DNA of 64,000 nt from Alkalibacterium sp. 20. Lineage in GTDB: Bacteria > Bacillota > Bacilli > Lactobacillales > Carnobacteriaceae_A. Shown here piece after piece: positions 8,906 to 18,674 of the stretch. Each line of letters begins with the position of its first letter. Position 1 is the stretch's first letter. The translations under genes were made by a program, and so were the position numbers. The stretch spans positions 48,142-112,141 of the forward strand of contig NZ_LSRN01000067.1 of assembly GCF_001885615.1 (NCBI RefSeq), read 5' to 3'. The notes under the pieces were generated by a model. It was not told the origin of the DNA, did no database searches, and saw only the letters and a program-made list of their open reading frames with translations.

Positions 8906-10600
8906 TTACATTTTATCGGGTGATTGAACGCCAAGAATACGCAAGTCTTCTTTAAGCACTTCAGTTATTGCGAAAACTAAAGCTAGGCGTGCCTCTTTTT
9001 CTTCATGGTCATCCAAGACGCGAACATTGGCATAAAACTTATTGAACGCTTGAGCTAAGCTGACAGCGTGTTTAGCAATGATCGATGGTTCATAGTTTTC
9101 ATACGCACGTTTGACCGTGTTAGGATATTCTTGAAGTAATTTGATGATTTCCCAGCTATACTCATCACTGAGTTCGAAGGCGTTTGAAGCATCAAAGTCA
9201 GAAGCTTCAGCTTTTTTCAAAATACTCATCGCACGTGCACGAGTGTACTGGACGTAAGGACCCGTTTCGCCTTCAAACTGAACCACTTCTTCGATCGTAA
9301 AGTCGAAACTGTTTAAGCGGTCATTTCTCAAGTCGTGGAACACGACAGCGCCAACGCCGACTTGTTCTGCAACGATTTCTTTATTTGGTAGATCAGGGTT
9401 CTTATCCTCGATCTGTCTCAAGGCCTGAGCGCTTGCTTCATTTAAAACTTCTTCCAGCAAGACCACTTTACCTTTACGTGTGGATAGTTTCTCGCCGTCT
9501 TTGGTGATCAAGCCAAAAGGAATATGATGGATATCATTTGCCCATTCTATGCCTGCTTCAGTTAATACAGCTTTCAATTGATTGAAGTGGTTCGCTTGTT
9601 CTTGACCAACGACGTATAAAGCTTGAGAAAAGTCATATGTTTTCTTTCTATAGAAAGCAGCGGCCAAGTCACGCGTAATGTATAAGGTTGCGCCGTCTGA
9701 TTTCATAATTAAAGCTGGATTCAAGCCATATTTTTCGAGGTCAACGATGTGTGCGCCTTGATTGGCAGACAATAGGTGTTTACCATCGAGTAACTTAACG
9801 ACTTCTTCCATTTTATCATTATAAAAAGCTTCACCTTTAGTGGAATCAAAGTGAATATTGAGACGGTCGTAAACTTTATTGAATACATTGAGAGATTCTT
9901 CTCTAAACCATGTCCATAATTCAGTTGCTTCTTCATTGCCTTCTTCCAGCTTTTTGAACCATAAGCGGGCTTCATCGTCTAGAGATGGATCATCTTCAGC
10001 TAATTCATGGAATTTTACATACAATCGTAAAAGCTCTTCAATCGGATTTTCTTTGACTTTTTCTTTGGAACCCCATTTTTTATAAGCAGTAATCAGTTTA
10101 CCGAATTGTGTGCCCCAGTCACCTAAATGATTGATACGAACAGGGGTGAAGTCGACTTTTTCGAAAATGTTTGCCAATGCATTGCCGATAACGGTAGAAC
10201 GTAAGTGACCCATAGACATGGGTTTGGCAATATTTGGAGAAGACATATCGATGGGAACGTTGGTCCCATTACCGATCTTGAGATTTCCGAAATTGTTTTT
10301 TTCTGCAATGACTTCTTGCAAGACAGCACTGGACACTGTTTCTTTTTTCAAGAAAAAGTTGATGTAAGGTCCAACGATTTGCATACGCTCAATAAGTGGT
10401 GAAGATAGTTTATCGCCAACCTCTTGAGCAATTTGTGCTGGATTTTTTCTTAATAATTTAGCTAACTGGAACGTAGGAAAAGCAACGTCTCCATGATCCG
10501 AGTGTTTCGGTTTTTCAAGCAAGAGTTTAATTTCATTTAATTCTAAAGATTCGTGCAATTCTGCATGTATCGCTTCCGCGATGATTTGTTTATAGTCCAT
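8906..10600 (-). CDS. argS: Arginyl-tRNA synthetase
   Basis: A class I synthetase of 564 residues that charges tRNA-Arg. The HIGH-like motif reads SMGHLRSTVIG (ATP site) after the family segment DMSSPNIAKP. The KMSKS-like motif is degenerate, as usual in this family (GEKLSTRKGKVV). The anticodon-binding end has FDFTIEEVVQFEGETGPYVQYTRAR. A consensus AGGAGG precedes the ATG. It is divergent from argR, separated by 285 bases, and has a predicted leader of about 120 bases. The argS-argR arrangement is common in Lactobacillales. Confidence 0.95.
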   Translation of the reverse strand: MDYKQIIAEAIHAELHESLELNEIKLLLEKPKHSDHGDVAFPTFQLAKLLRKNPAQIAQEVGDKLSSPLIERMQIVGPYINFFLKKETVSSAVLQEVIAEKNNFGNLKIGNGTNVPIDMSSPNIAKPMSMGHLRSTVIGNALANIFEKVDFTPVRINHLGDWGTQFGKLITAYKKWGSKEKVKENPIEELLRLYVKFHELAEDDPSLDDEARLWFKKLEEGNEEATELWTWFREESLNVFNKVYDRLNIHFDSTKGEAFYNDKMEEVVKLLDGKHLLSANQGAHIVDLEKYGLNPALIMKSDGATLYITRDLAAAFYRKKTYDFSQALYVVGQEQANHFNQLKAVLTEAGIEWANDIHHIPFGLITKDGEKLSTRKGKVVLLEEVLNEASAQALRQIEDKNPDLPNKEIVAEQVGVGAVVFHDLRNDRLNSFDFTIEEVVQFEGETGPYVQYTRARAMSILKKAEASDFDASNAFELSDEYSWEIIKLLQEYPNTVKRAYENYEPSIIAKHAVSLAQAFNKFYANVRVLDDHEEKEARLALVFAITEVLKEDLRILGVQSPDKM

Positions 10601-10726
10601 TGAAAGACCTCCTGTATTAGATAGTTGTCCCTTAAAATTTTCAATACGTGTGCATAAAAAAAGGGCTGTTTTTTTGAATAGTCAAAAGTCTAGCCGGTTC
10701 AGATCACATAAGTATTAAGCACTTGT

Positions 10727-10755
10727 ATTATAGCAAAGCTAGCCAAGACTAGCAA
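10727..10755 (-). promoter_or_regulatory. argS promoter
   Basis: On the minus strand there is TTGCTA (10755-10750), a 17-base spacer, and TATAAT (10732-10727). Transcription would begin near 10720, giving a leader of about 120 nt that contains an A6/T6 dyad but no T-box consensus. On the plus strand, a TATAAT at 10842-10847 is a candidate -10 for argR. Confidence 0.65.
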
Positions 10756-10885
10756 GATTTTCTATTGAGCAGCGCTAAATTTTAATTGTTATAAAGTAGA
10801 AAAGCGAAATGGAATCAGATGAATGTTTATGCGAAATAAGTTATAATCGAGTTATATATATCAATCTATAGGAAGCAGGGAGGAT

Positions 10886-11350
10886 ATGAGAAAATCAGAA
10901 AGACAAATGCTGATCAAGCAAATTGTATTGAATCATGATGTCTCCACTCAGGATGATCTTTTAGCACGTTTGAACGAGAAAGGTATCAAGGCGACACAGG
11001 CAACTATTTCACGAGACATAAAAGAACTGAATTTAATTAAATCCGCATCATCAGACGGCGGGGTAAAATATATCCTGTATCAGAATAACCAAGTGTCAAT
11101 GGAAGAGAAACTCTCTTCGACGATCAAAAGCGTCGTGACCGGGATCACAAATGTCGAGTTTATTAATATTGTCAAAACGATACCCGGCAATGCACACGTG
11201 ATCGGCGCATTGGTCGATGATATTCACTACCCTGAGATCGCAGGTACCGTAGCGGGAAACGATACGATCATGCTGGTTTCGAAAACGAAGGAAGAAGCGG
11301 AAAAGGTTTATCATCATTTTGATAACCTGCTGGAAGAACTCGATCAATAA
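10886..11350 (+). CDS. argR: Arginine repressor ArgR
   Basis: ArgR is a hexameric, arginine-responsive regulator of arginine synthesis and breakdown. The 154-residue product has the N-terminal winged helix (about 1-70) with the recognition segment ATQATISRDIKEL, and the C-terminal oligomerisation and arginine-binding domain with GNAHVIGALVDD and AGTVAGNDTIMLV. The aspartate of GND at the ligand site is kept, although the usual motif is GDD. It faces argS, so shared or autoregulatory control of the intervening region is plausible. The next gene, a phosphohexomutase, starts 48 bases downstream. Confidence 0.94.
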   Translation: MRKSERQMLIKQIVLNHDVSTQDDLLARLNEKGIKATQATISRDIKELNLIKSASSDGGVKYILYQNNQVSMEEKLSSTIKSVVTGITNVEFINIVKTIPGNAHVIGALVDDIHYPEIAGTVAGNDTIMLVSKTKEEAEKVYHHFDNLLEELDQ

Positions 11351-11398
11351 ATCCGATCAATTATTAACTATAAACATATGATATGAGGAGAGCATGTA

Positions 11399-12910
11399 AT
11401 GACGCAGACAGACTTGAAGCACTTACAAAACGGTTCAGACATTCGAGGGTTTGCTTTGGATACTGAAAACAAGAATAAAACGCTGACGGAAATAAGCGTG
11501 AAAAAAATAGCGAATGGCCTGATGGGATGGTGGACTGAAAAAACAGACAAACCATTAACGCAAACGACGATCACGATCGGACACGACAGTCGCCTTACAG
11601 GTCCTGCAATCAAAAACTGGCTGATCGATGTTTTCACAGAATCAGGCGTAATAGTCATTGACGCTAACATGGCAACGACGCCAGCCTTATTTATGTCCAC
11701 ACAATACGACGCATTCAAATCAGACATCGGTATCATGATCACCGCGAGCCATTTGCCAATGGAATATAATGGCCTGAAATTCTTCACCGATGAGGGCGGT
11801 CTCGAACACGAAGATATTGAAACGATTTTGTCATTAGCTGAAAAGGAAAATGATCATTCCGTTGCAGTACCTACACAAAAAAGTGAAAAAGACCTGCTCT
11901 CCGTCTATGCAGCCGATTTGGTCATGAAGATCAGAGCAGCGTTGAACGTGAACGAAGATGCGAAACCCTTAAGCAATCGTAAAATTATTGTGGATGCAGG
12001 GAACGGCGCCGGTGGCTTTTTTGCCGAGCAGGTATTAAAAGTCCTGGGAGCCGACATAAGCGGTAGTCAGTTCTTGGATCCCGACGGCACATTTCCCAAT
12101 CATGTACCTAACCCCGACAATAAAGAAGCCATGCAGAGTATTTCGGAAGCCGTCTTGGCAAACAAGGCTGATCTGGGTATTATTTTCGATACGGACGTCG
12201 ACCGTTCGGCTATTGTCGACAGTAAAGGGAACGGCATCAACCGCAATAACTTGATCGGTCTGATCGGTGCGATAGTGCTGGAAGAAAATCCGAAATCCAC
12301 CATCGTGACCAATTCGCCCGTATCCGACCATCTTATTCGCTTTGTGGAAGAAATGGGTGGAACAGTTGACCGCTATATCTCAGGGTACAGAAATGTGATC
12401 AACCGTGGGATCTCTTTAAACAAAGAAGGCGTGGATTGTGCCTTGGCGATCGAAACGAGTGGTCATGCTGCACTGAGAGAAAATTTCTTCCTGGACGACG
12501 GTGCCTATCTGGCAGCTAAAATCGTCGCTAAAGAAGCTGAATTGATTAAAGATAATAAAAGTGTCACCGATTTGATCAAACACTTGAAGCAACCGGCCGA
12601 AACTGAAGAGGTCCGGTTCGTCATCACAAATCCGGATTACAAAGAAATTGGTTTGAATACACTGGACCGCTTTGCAGACTGGGTGAACAACATTGACGGC
12701 TTTACTCTGTTACCGGACAATTTGGAAGGGGAGCGCGTGCAGCTGAGCGAACCCTACGGTCAGGGCTGGCTGCTCTTGCGCATGAGTCTGCATGAACCTA
12801 AACTGGTCCTGCAAATCGAAAACGATAAAGCAGGAAAGATCCCTGTCGTGAAAGAAAAATTGAAATCCTTTTTCCATTACGAGAAAGATCTAGACAGCAA
12901 TAAATTGTAA
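11399..12910 (+). CDS. Phosphomannomutase/phosphoglucomutase family protein
   Basis: A 503-residue alpha-D-phosphohexomutase that moves phosphate between C1 and C6 of a hexose. Motifs in order: GHDSRLTGPA, the active-site serine loop ITASHLPMEYNG, the magnesium-binding loop DTDVDRSA, and the sugar-binding ETSGHAA near residue 355. The start NGSDIRGFA is typical of the ManB/CpsG group rather than the bacterial PgcA of Bacillus. Whether glucose or mannose phosphate is preferred cannot be told. TGAGGAGAGC precedes the ATG. It ends at a bidirectional terminator facing zwf. Confidence 0.87.
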   Translation: MTQTDLKHLQNGSDIRGFALDTENKNKTLTEISVKKIANGLMGWWTEKTDKPLTQTTITIGHDSRLTGPAIKNWLIDVFTESGVIVIDANMATTPALFMSTQYDAFKSDIGIMITASHLPMEYNGLKFFTDEGGLEHEDIETILSLAEKENDHSVAVPTQKSEKDLLSVYAADLVMKIRAALNVNEDAKPLSNRKIIVDAGNGAGGFFAEQVLKVLGADISGSQFLDPDGTFPNHVPNPDNKEAMQSISEAVLANKADLGIIFDTDVDRSAIVDSKGNGINRNNLIGLIGAIVLEENPKSTIVTNSPVSDHLIRFVEEMGGTVDRYISGYRNVINRGISLNKEGVDCALAIETSGHAALRENFFLDDGAYLAAKIVAKEAELIKDNKSVTDLIKHLKQPAETEEVRFVITNPDYKEIGLNTLDRFADWVNNIDGFTLLPDNLEGERVQLSEPYGQGWLLLRMSLHEPKLVLQIENDKAGKIPVVKEKLKSFFHYEKDLDSNKL

Positions 12911-13034
12911 GAAATATACGTCAGAAAAAGCGTTCAGATTTGCTGTTTTTAACGCATACCTTATCCGTTGATTTTTAAAGCAGCTACTACTTTGATAAAT
13001 TGAACGTCAGATCTGCTCTTTTAGAGAGACACAT

Positions 13035-13080
13035 AAAAAAATGCCTTACCTCGATGAAAGTCGGGGTAAGGCATTTTTTT
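13035..13080. terminator. Bidirectional terminator between the phosphohexomutase gene and zwf
   Basis: ATGCCTTACC at 13041-13050 pairs with GGTAAGGCAT at 13064-13073. It is flanked by A6 on the left and T7 on the right, so it can stop transcription from both convergent genes. Confidence 0.88.
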
Positions 13081-13087
13081 ATTTTCT

Positions 13088-14536
13088 TTAATCTTCTGGA
13101 TTGTAGATCCATTTCTGATCGTCTTTTGCTAATAATTCTTCTGCTTCTTTTGGCCCCATCGTATGGGCAGGGTAGAAGGGAATACTTTCTTCATTTTTAT
13201 TCCATGCCTGTCTGATATGATCGACATACTTCCAGGAAGCGGCAACTTCGCCCCAATGAGCAAAGTGCGTTTCGTCACCATTCAAGACATCCAGGATCAA
13301 TTTTTCATAAGCTTCGGGACTTTCTTTGATCGTTTTTTCAGAACGCATGGAGCTTATTTTGACCGGTCTGAGCTGCATGCCCGGTCCGATTTCTTTATCA
13401 TTCAGCTGGATTTCAAAGCCTTCTTTAGGACTGATATGGATGGTTAAGAGCGAATCATGTTCTTCAAACAATTGCTGCTCCGTTTTATTCCATAAGACAT
13501 CGATTCGGGATGTTTTTTCTTTCATACGTTTACCTGTTCGAATGTATATAGGGACATTACGCCATTTATCTGTATCAATGATTACTTTTCCGGCCACGAA
13601 TGTTTCAGACATGGAGTCAGGATCTACTTTATCTTCATCACGATAGCCCTTTGCTTCGCCATCTCTTGAAGTTTGATACTGACCCCTTACGAATTCCTGA
13701 TCCACAACCGGGTTTTTGAGTGATTCAAGTATCGCCAGTTTTTCTTTGCGGATATTATCTGTTGAGAAGGATTCGGGTTCGTCCATCGTGAGTAAACTGA
13801 CCACTTGTAAGACGTGATTTTGAACCATGTCTCTTAATGCGCCACTTTTATCGTAATATTCCCCGCGTTCTTCAACACCTAAGTCTTCTGCTAAAGTGAT
13901 CTGAATAGAAGCGACCGTCTCATTGTTCCAGCTGTCCTGGATGATACGGTTGGAGAAACGCAAGGCAAGAATCGTCTGCACCATTTCTTTACCCAAATAG
14001 TGATCGATACGATAGAGCTGATCCTCGTCAAAGGAGGCATTGATTTCATCGTTGAGTTGTTTGGATGACTCTAAATCTGTACCAAAAGGTTTTTCGATAA
14101 TGACACGGTTGAACCCATTTTCTGTCACTAAATGCTGATCTTTCAAATGGGTGGTGATAGTACCGAAAAACATGGGAGACATTGAAAGAAAGTATATACG
14201 GTTGCCTCCAATTTCATATTTTTCATCTAGTGAATCAGCCAACTCTTTTAGCGTGTGATAATGTTCGGCATCTTTTACATTATGAGACTGGTATCTGAAG
14301 TGACTTGAAAAGTCTTCGGCATCCTCGTCTGATTCCGCAATGGACTTGATTGATTCTTTAACGACGTTTTGATAATACTCATCCGACCATTCTCTTCGTG
14401 CTGTTCCGATAACAGCAAAGTGGTCACGCAAGTATCCCTTCTTAAATAACCGGTATAATGCCGGGTATAATTTCCGAGAAGCTAAATCCCCTGTAGCGCC
14501 AAATATTATATATAGAGCTTTTATTTCTTTGGACAT
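13088..14536 (-). CDS. zwf: Glucose-6-phosphate 1-dehydrogenase
   Basis: Zwf oxidises glucose-6-phosphate to 6-phosphogluconolactone and makes NADPH. The 482-residue protein shows the dinucleotide motif GATGDLASRKLYP (13-25), EKPFGTDLESS, the active-site signature RIDHYLGKEMVQ, and the structural stretch RPVKISSM. GAGGGAAATA lies before the ATG. It stands alone, with no gnd or pgl next to it, so the rest of the oxidative pentose phosphate route must be elsewhere. Confidence 0.96.
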   Translation of the reverse strand: MSKEIKALYIIFGATGDLASRKLYPALYRLFKKGYLRDHFAVIGTARREWSDEYYQNVVKESIKSIAESDEDAEDFSSHFRYQSHNVKDAEHYHTLKELADSLDEKYEIGGNRIYFLSMSPMFFGTITTHLKDQHLVTENGFNRVIIEKPFGTDLESSKQLNDEINASFDEDQLYRIDHYLGKEMVQTILALRFSNRIIQDSWNNETVASIQITLAEDLGVEERGEYYDKSGALRDMVQNHVLQVVSLLTMDEPESFSTDNIRKEKLAILESLKNPVVDQEFVRGQYQTSRDGEAKGYRDEDKVDPDSMSETFVAGKVIIDTDKWRNVPIYIRTGKRMKEKTSRIDVLWNKTEQQLFEEHDSLLTIHISPKEGFEIQLNDKEIGPGMQLRPVKISSMRSEKTIKESPEAYEKLILDVLNGDETHFAHWGEVAASWKYVDHIRQAWNKNEESIPFYPAHTMGPKEAEELLAKDDQKWIYNPED

Positions 14537-14723
14537 TATTTCCCTCTTTTCTAAATGACACGCATGTTCATACAGTCTGATACTATTCTACTTTTAATTG
14601 ACTCAGCAATCAACTTATTTGGCACACTATTTCCAATAATAACTGCTTAAGCGTCATTTTTGCAATGAAGGGAGCAAATGAATTAAGGTAATAACAGATG
14701 AAAAAAATGAAAGGACGGATTTA

Positions 14724-16181
14724 ATGAATCAATATGAACAATTAGACTTGAACTACATTGATGGTCAATGGAGGAAAGGGCGAAGTACAGAAGTCGTTGA
14801 ATCGTTCAACCCTTATACAGAAGAATCATATGTGAAAATGCAGGCCGCTTCCTTAGAAGACTTGGATGAAGCCTATGAGAGTGCAAAAAGACATCAAAAG
14901 GAATGGGAGAAAACAAATCCCTTTGAAAGAGCAGGCATCATCAGAAAAGCCATTCAAATCATGGAAAATCGAAAAGAAGAACTTGTGGCTGTTCTCATAG
15001 AAGAATCTGGATCAACGATTGCAAAAGTTGAACTGGAACTCAATATAACGATGTCGATCATGCAACTGGCAGCAGAATTTCCGAATAGAATGGAAACGAT
15101 CGTGAATGAGTCGATGATCCCCGGAAAGAAAAATCATATGATACGTAAACCGGTAGGCGTCGTCGGTGTCATTGGACCCTTCAACTTTCCAATGTATCTA
15201 TCCATGCGTTCGGTTGCACCGGCGCTTGCTACGGGTAATGCGGTTGTATTGAAACCGGGCCATCAGACGCCAGTAAGTGGCGGAAATATCATTGCCAAAA
15301 TCTTTGAAGAAGCTGGTCTTCCAAAAGGCGTATTGCAAGTCGTTCACCCTAAAACTTCGGAAATAGGGGATGCTTTCTACGAGCATCCGGTACCGGATCT
15401 GATCTCATTTACCGGTTCAACGGGCGTTGGCAAAAAAATCGGAGCAGTCTGCGGAAGAGAAGTCAAGAAAACGATCCTGGAACTTGGTGGAAATAACGCC
15501 ATGGTCATCTTAGATGATGCTGACATCGAAACAGCCGCAAAAGGAGCCATTTATGGACGTTTCATGCATAGCGGTCAGATTTGTATGGCGATCAATCGTA
15601 TCATCATAGATGAATCTGTTTTTGATGAATTTGCAGAAAAATTTGTTGAAATAGCGAAATCACTCAAACACGGTGATCCGAATCAGGAAGGCACTCTGAT
15701 TGGCCCACTAATTGATGGCAATCAGGTGGAGAGATTGCTGGAAGAAGTGAAGAAAGCGAAGTCTGAAGGCGCTGAAATCTTGCTTGAAGGTAAACGTGAA
15801 GGCAACGTTCTAACGCCTACTATTTTAAAAGGAACCAATGATATGACTACTGCTCAAAATGAAATGTTTGGTCCTGTAGTCACATTGATACCCGCAAAAA
15901 ATGAGGACCATGCTTTGGAACTGGCAAATGATACAGATGCCGGGCTAAGCGGAGCTGTTTCGTCACGTAATGAGAAACGGGCCTTTGCTTTTGCAGAGAA
16001 AATGGAAACAGGGATGGTTCACATCAACGACCAGAGCGTCAATGACGAACCTTATGTTGCTTTTGGTGGAGAAAAAGCATCAGGTATCGGACGTTTCGGA
16101 CGTGAACATTCACTAGATGAATTCACAACTTGGCAGTGGATTTCTGTTCAGGAAGAACCAAGAAAATATCCATTTGATTAA
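14724..16181 (+). CDS. NAD(P)-dependent aldehyde dehydrogenase (YfmT-like)
   Basis: A 485-residue member of the aldehyde dehydrogenase superfamily that oxidises an aldehyde to its acid. Visible are the active-site Asn in IGPFNFPMYLS, the cofactor-binding FTGSTGVGKKI, the catalytic glutamate in LELGGNN, the catalytic cysteine in HSGQICMAINR, and the late FGPVVTLI. Overall wording resembles the benzaldehyde/vanillin-type YfmT group. The natural aldehyde is unknown. It is monocistronic with a terminator directly after it. Confidence 0.86.
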   Translation: MNQYEQLDLNYIDGQWRKGRSTEVVESFNPYTEESYVKMQAASLEDLDEAYESAKRHQKEWEKTNPFERAGIIRKAIQIMENRKEELVAVLIEESGSTIAKVELELNITMSIMQLAAEFPNRMETIVNESMIPGKKNHMIRKPVGVVGVIGPFNFPMYLSMRSVAPALATGNAVVLKPGHQTPVSGGNIIAKIFEEAGLPKGVLQVVHPKTSEIGDAFYEHPVPDLISFTGSTGVGKKIGAVCGREVKKTILELGGNNAMVILDDADIETAAKGAIYGRFMHSGQICMAINRIIIDESVFDEFAEKFVEIAKSLKHGDPNQEGTLIGPLIDGNQVERLLEEVKKAKSEGAEILLEGKREGNVLTPTILKGTNDMTTAQNEMFGPVVTLIPAKNEDHALELANDTDAGLSGAVSSRNEKRAFAFAEKMETGMVHINDQSVNDEPYVAFGGEKASGIGRFGREHSLDEFTTWQWISVQEEPRKYPFD

Positions 16182-16197
16182 AAACCAATGATAAACG

Positions 16198-16230
16198 AAC
16201 GACATCTTCTATCAGGAAGGTGTCGTTTTT
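16198..16230 (+). terminator. Terminator after the aldehyde dehydrogenase gene
   Basis: Twelve-base arms (16198-16209 with 16216-16227, one G-T pair) are followed by T5. Confidence 0.85.
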
Positions 16231-16270
16231 GCGTCATTCCGTATTTACTATAGCGAGATTGGCTTAGCTT

Positions 16271-16279
16271 TGGTACAAT
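16271..16279 (+). promoter_or_regulatory. Extended -10 promoter of the DEAD-box helicase gene
   Basis: TGGTACAAT is an extended -10 (TGn followed by TACAAT). No clear -35 lies 16-18 bases upstream. Confidence 0.5.
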
Positions 16280-16309
16280 ACGTAGTAGGAAAGAAATGAG
16301 GAATGAAAA

Positions 16310-17629
16310 ATGACACACCCATTCGATAAATTTAATCTATCTGATTATTTAATTGAAGCAATAAAAGAAATAGGTTTTGATAAACCGACTGAGATTCAGG
16401 AGAAAGTTATTCCTGAAGTGAAAAAACGACGAGACATTATTGGCCAATCCCAAACGGGTTCCGGTAAAACACATGCGTTCTTACTCCCGTTGTTTAACAA
16501 AATCGATCCAAAAAAAGCAGAAGTACAATTGGTTATCACTGCTCCCAGTCGAGAACTGGCTGAACAATTAGCCAACGCTGCGACTCAATTAGCAAGCCAC
16601 TCTCCAGAAGAAATCAACGTTCAAACAATTATTGGTGGAACGGATAAGAACAGACTGATTCAGAAACTTCAACACTCTCAACCGCAAGTTGTGATCGGAA
16701 CACCGGGTCGTTTACTTGATGTTATTGAAAGTAATGACTTACGTATCAATACGTCTCAGTATATGGTCGTGGACGAAGCCGATATGACGCTGGACATGGG
16801 ATTCCTGGAAGATGTCGACAAGATTGCGACACGTCTACCTGAAAAAGGACAGATGCTTGTCTTTTCAGCGACTGTTCCGCAAAAATTGCAGCCTTTCTTG
16901 AAGAAGTACATGAACAATCCGATCGTCATTGAAGTGGAAAACAAGCAGATCATTGCGGATACAGTTGAGAACTGGTTGATATCTACAAAAGGTAAAAACA
17001 AAATCGACATGATTCATCAGTTACTCACTATCGGACAACCATATATCGCTTTAGTGTTTGCCAATACTAAAGAATATGTCGACGATATTGCCTACCAGTT
17101 GAAGAAAAAAGGATTGAAAGTCGCAGTCATTCACGGTGGTATCACTTCGCGTGAACGCCGAAGAGTGATGAGACAGATCCAAAATCTGGAATTTCAATTT
17201 ATCGTGGCAACTGATTTAGCCGCTCGTGGTATTGATATCGAGGGGATCTCACATGTTATCAATGCTGAAGTTCCTCAAGATTTAGACTATTTCGTCCACC
17301 GTGTCGGCCGTACCGGTCGTAACCAGCTCAGCGGTATTGCGATCACTCTTTTTGGTCCAGATGATGAAGAAGATATTGCATTGATTGAAAAACGAGGCAT
17401 TGCCTTCCAGCCTAAAGAAATCAAAAATGGGGAAGTCGTTGATTCTTATGACCGTAACCGCAGAGATCACCGTAAAGGCAAGAACACGCATCCAACTGAT
17501 TTCGATCCTGAAATTCACGGATTAAGAAAGAAATTGAAAAAGAACGTCAAACCCGGATATAAACGAAAAATCGAACGTAAAAAAGAAGAAAAAAGAAAAC
17601 GAGCCTTCCGTCTTAGATCAAAAGATTAA
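16310..17629 (+). CDS. cshB: DEAD-box ATP-dependent RNA helicase, CshB-like
   Basis: A 439-residue RNA helicase, probably involved in cold adaptation, ribosome assembly or RNA turnover. Motifs in order: the Q motif around KPTEIQ, Walker A GQSQTGSGKT (45-54), APSRELAEQ (Ia), GTPGRLL (Ib), VDEADMTLDMGF (II), FSATV (III), VFANTKEY (IV), ATDLAARGID (V) and HRVGRTGR (VI). The tail after about residue 375 is very basic (repeated KKK and KRK), typical of an RNA-binding extension. Its short length and basic tail fit CshB (YqfR) better than CshA. Confidence 0.88.
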   Translation: MTHPFDKFNLSDYLIEAIKEIGFDKPTEIQEKVIPEVKKRRDIIGQSQTGSGKTHAFLLPLFNKIDPKKAEVQLVITAPSRELAEQLANAATQLASHSPEEINVQTIIGGTDKNRLIQKLQHSQPQVVIGTPGRLLDVIESNDLRINTSQYMVVDEADMTLDMGFLEDVDKIATRLPEKGQMLVFSATVPQKLQPFLKKYMNNPIVIEVENKQIIADTVENWLISTKGKNKIDMIHQLLTIGQPYIALVFANTKEYVDDIAYQLKKKGLKVAVIHGGITSRERRRVMRQIQNLEFQFIVATDLAARGIDIEGISHVINAEVPQDLDYFVHRVGRTGRNQLSGIAITLFGPDDEEDIALIEKRGIAFQPKEIKNGEVVDSYDRNRRDHRKGKNTHPTDFDPEIHGLRKKLKKNVKPGYKRKIERKKEEKRKRAFRLRSKD

Positions 17630-17639
17630 AGAATAGACA

Positions 17640-17690
17640 AAAGACCTTCACAGCTGAATAATTCAGCTGATGAAGGTCTTTTTTTTTACG
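17640..17690. terminator. Terminator between cshB and the DUF1189 gene
   Basis: AAAGACCTTCA and TGAAGGTCTTT enclose a second perfect dyad, AGCTGAA/TTCAGCT, followed by nine or more T. On the minus strand the flank is A-rich, so it may also serve the convergent gene. Confidence 0.88.
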
Positions 17691-18468
17691 TCTTTTGATT
17701 TTGATTTTTTTTGTAGTTTATCAAGGATGAATACAAGAAATATAGAGCGAAACCTAATTTTATTTCGAAAACAAAGGGTAAAAAGAAGCCGAATCCTTCA
17801 AATACCGCAATGACTATTGTCGGAACACTGAGTGCTACCAGCGCCATTCGTGCTACTTTTTTGAATGGAAGAGTAACTCTGGAAATCGTCTTCAATATAT
17901 TTGCAAACAAGGAAACAATCAACCATTCATATAATAAACTGAAGCTGCTTGCCAAATAGGTGACTAGAAAGATAGAGAATAATACGACGGGAGAAAAACG
18001 GCCCATTCCAGAGAAGATTTCTTTGAACTGAGTATCATTAAACCCGCTTAATTGTTCATAAGAAACAGGTAAGCCCCGACCGAGGATATTCAGGTAAAAC
18101 TGATCATTCATTAATCCTACACCGATCGGCACATTCAAACGTTCAATGTTAGTGTCGATTTCTTCAACTTTGATCGAATCGTTCGGATCAAAGAAAAATA
18201 AAAATGAATCCGTTTGATGAATGTAAGAGTCTACATCATTTTCAACCACTAATTCACTGTCTCTGATTTCAAAAACAGGGAGCATTTCAGTGATTTCCTG
18301 ACCATCTTCTCTCAAACTTCCCATTACAGACAACAAAACAGAGGTCAAAGACAATGTGATGATCAGTGCGAGTAATGCAAAATAATAAAAAAGGTGTTTC
18401 CGTGACATTTTAAGTGCGTGGTAAAGATGTTGGGGATTTGTAAATCCTAACTTTACATATTCTTTCAT
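17686..18468 (-). CDS. DUF1189 family membrane protein
   Basis: A 260-residue integral membrane protein. Predicted transmembrane segments lie near residues 28-50, 158-180, about 185-200, 210-230 and 232-252, with a large extracellular loop from about 52 to 155. This plan (one TM, external domain, then a TM cluster) is that of DUF1189 (YvdJ-like) proteins, sometimes found near maltodextrin genes. The role is unknown. It is alone on the minus strand between cshB and sodA. Confidence 0.7.
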   Translation of the reverse strand: MKEYVKLGFTNPQHLYHALKMSRKHLFYYFALLALIITLSLTSVLLSVMGSLREDGQEITEMLPVFEIRDSELVVENDVDSYIHQTDSFLFFFDPNDSIKVEEIDTNIERLNVPIGVGLMNDQFYLNILGRGLPVSYEQLSGFNDTQFKEIFSGMGRFSPVVLFSIFLVTYLASSFSLLYEWLIVSLFANILKTISRVTLPFKKVARMALVALSVPTIVIAVFEGFGFFLPFVFEIKLGFALYFLYSSLINYKKNQNQKT

Positions 18469-18607
18469 TATTTAGCGCCTTTCTAAAGTAAGTAATAAAG
18501 TAAGTTTACTTGTTAAATAAGAAAAAAGCAATCATCTTTAGATGTATAAGGCAAAGGATGATCGGGAACTATTTAAATAAGCTCTTACTTTCTATAAGTG
18601 TTTTTAT

Positions 18608-18635
18608 TTGAAAATTATGTCTGAAATGTTACAAT
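18608..18635 (+). promoter_or_regulatory. sodA promoter
   Basis: TTGAAA at 18608-18613, a 16-base spacer, and TACAAT at 18630-18635, 40 bases before the start codon. Confidence 0.65.
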
Positions 18636-18674
18636 GGAAATGTACGATAAAAAGCAGTAGGAGGAATGTTCACT

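Noticed and set aside
10601..10885. T-box in front of argS
   Set aside because: No AGGGTGG-type antiterminator sequence or Stem I features are present on the minus strand.
12035..12331. 98-residue minus-strand frame
   Set aside because: It lies fully inside the phosphohexomutase gene and has no independent signal.
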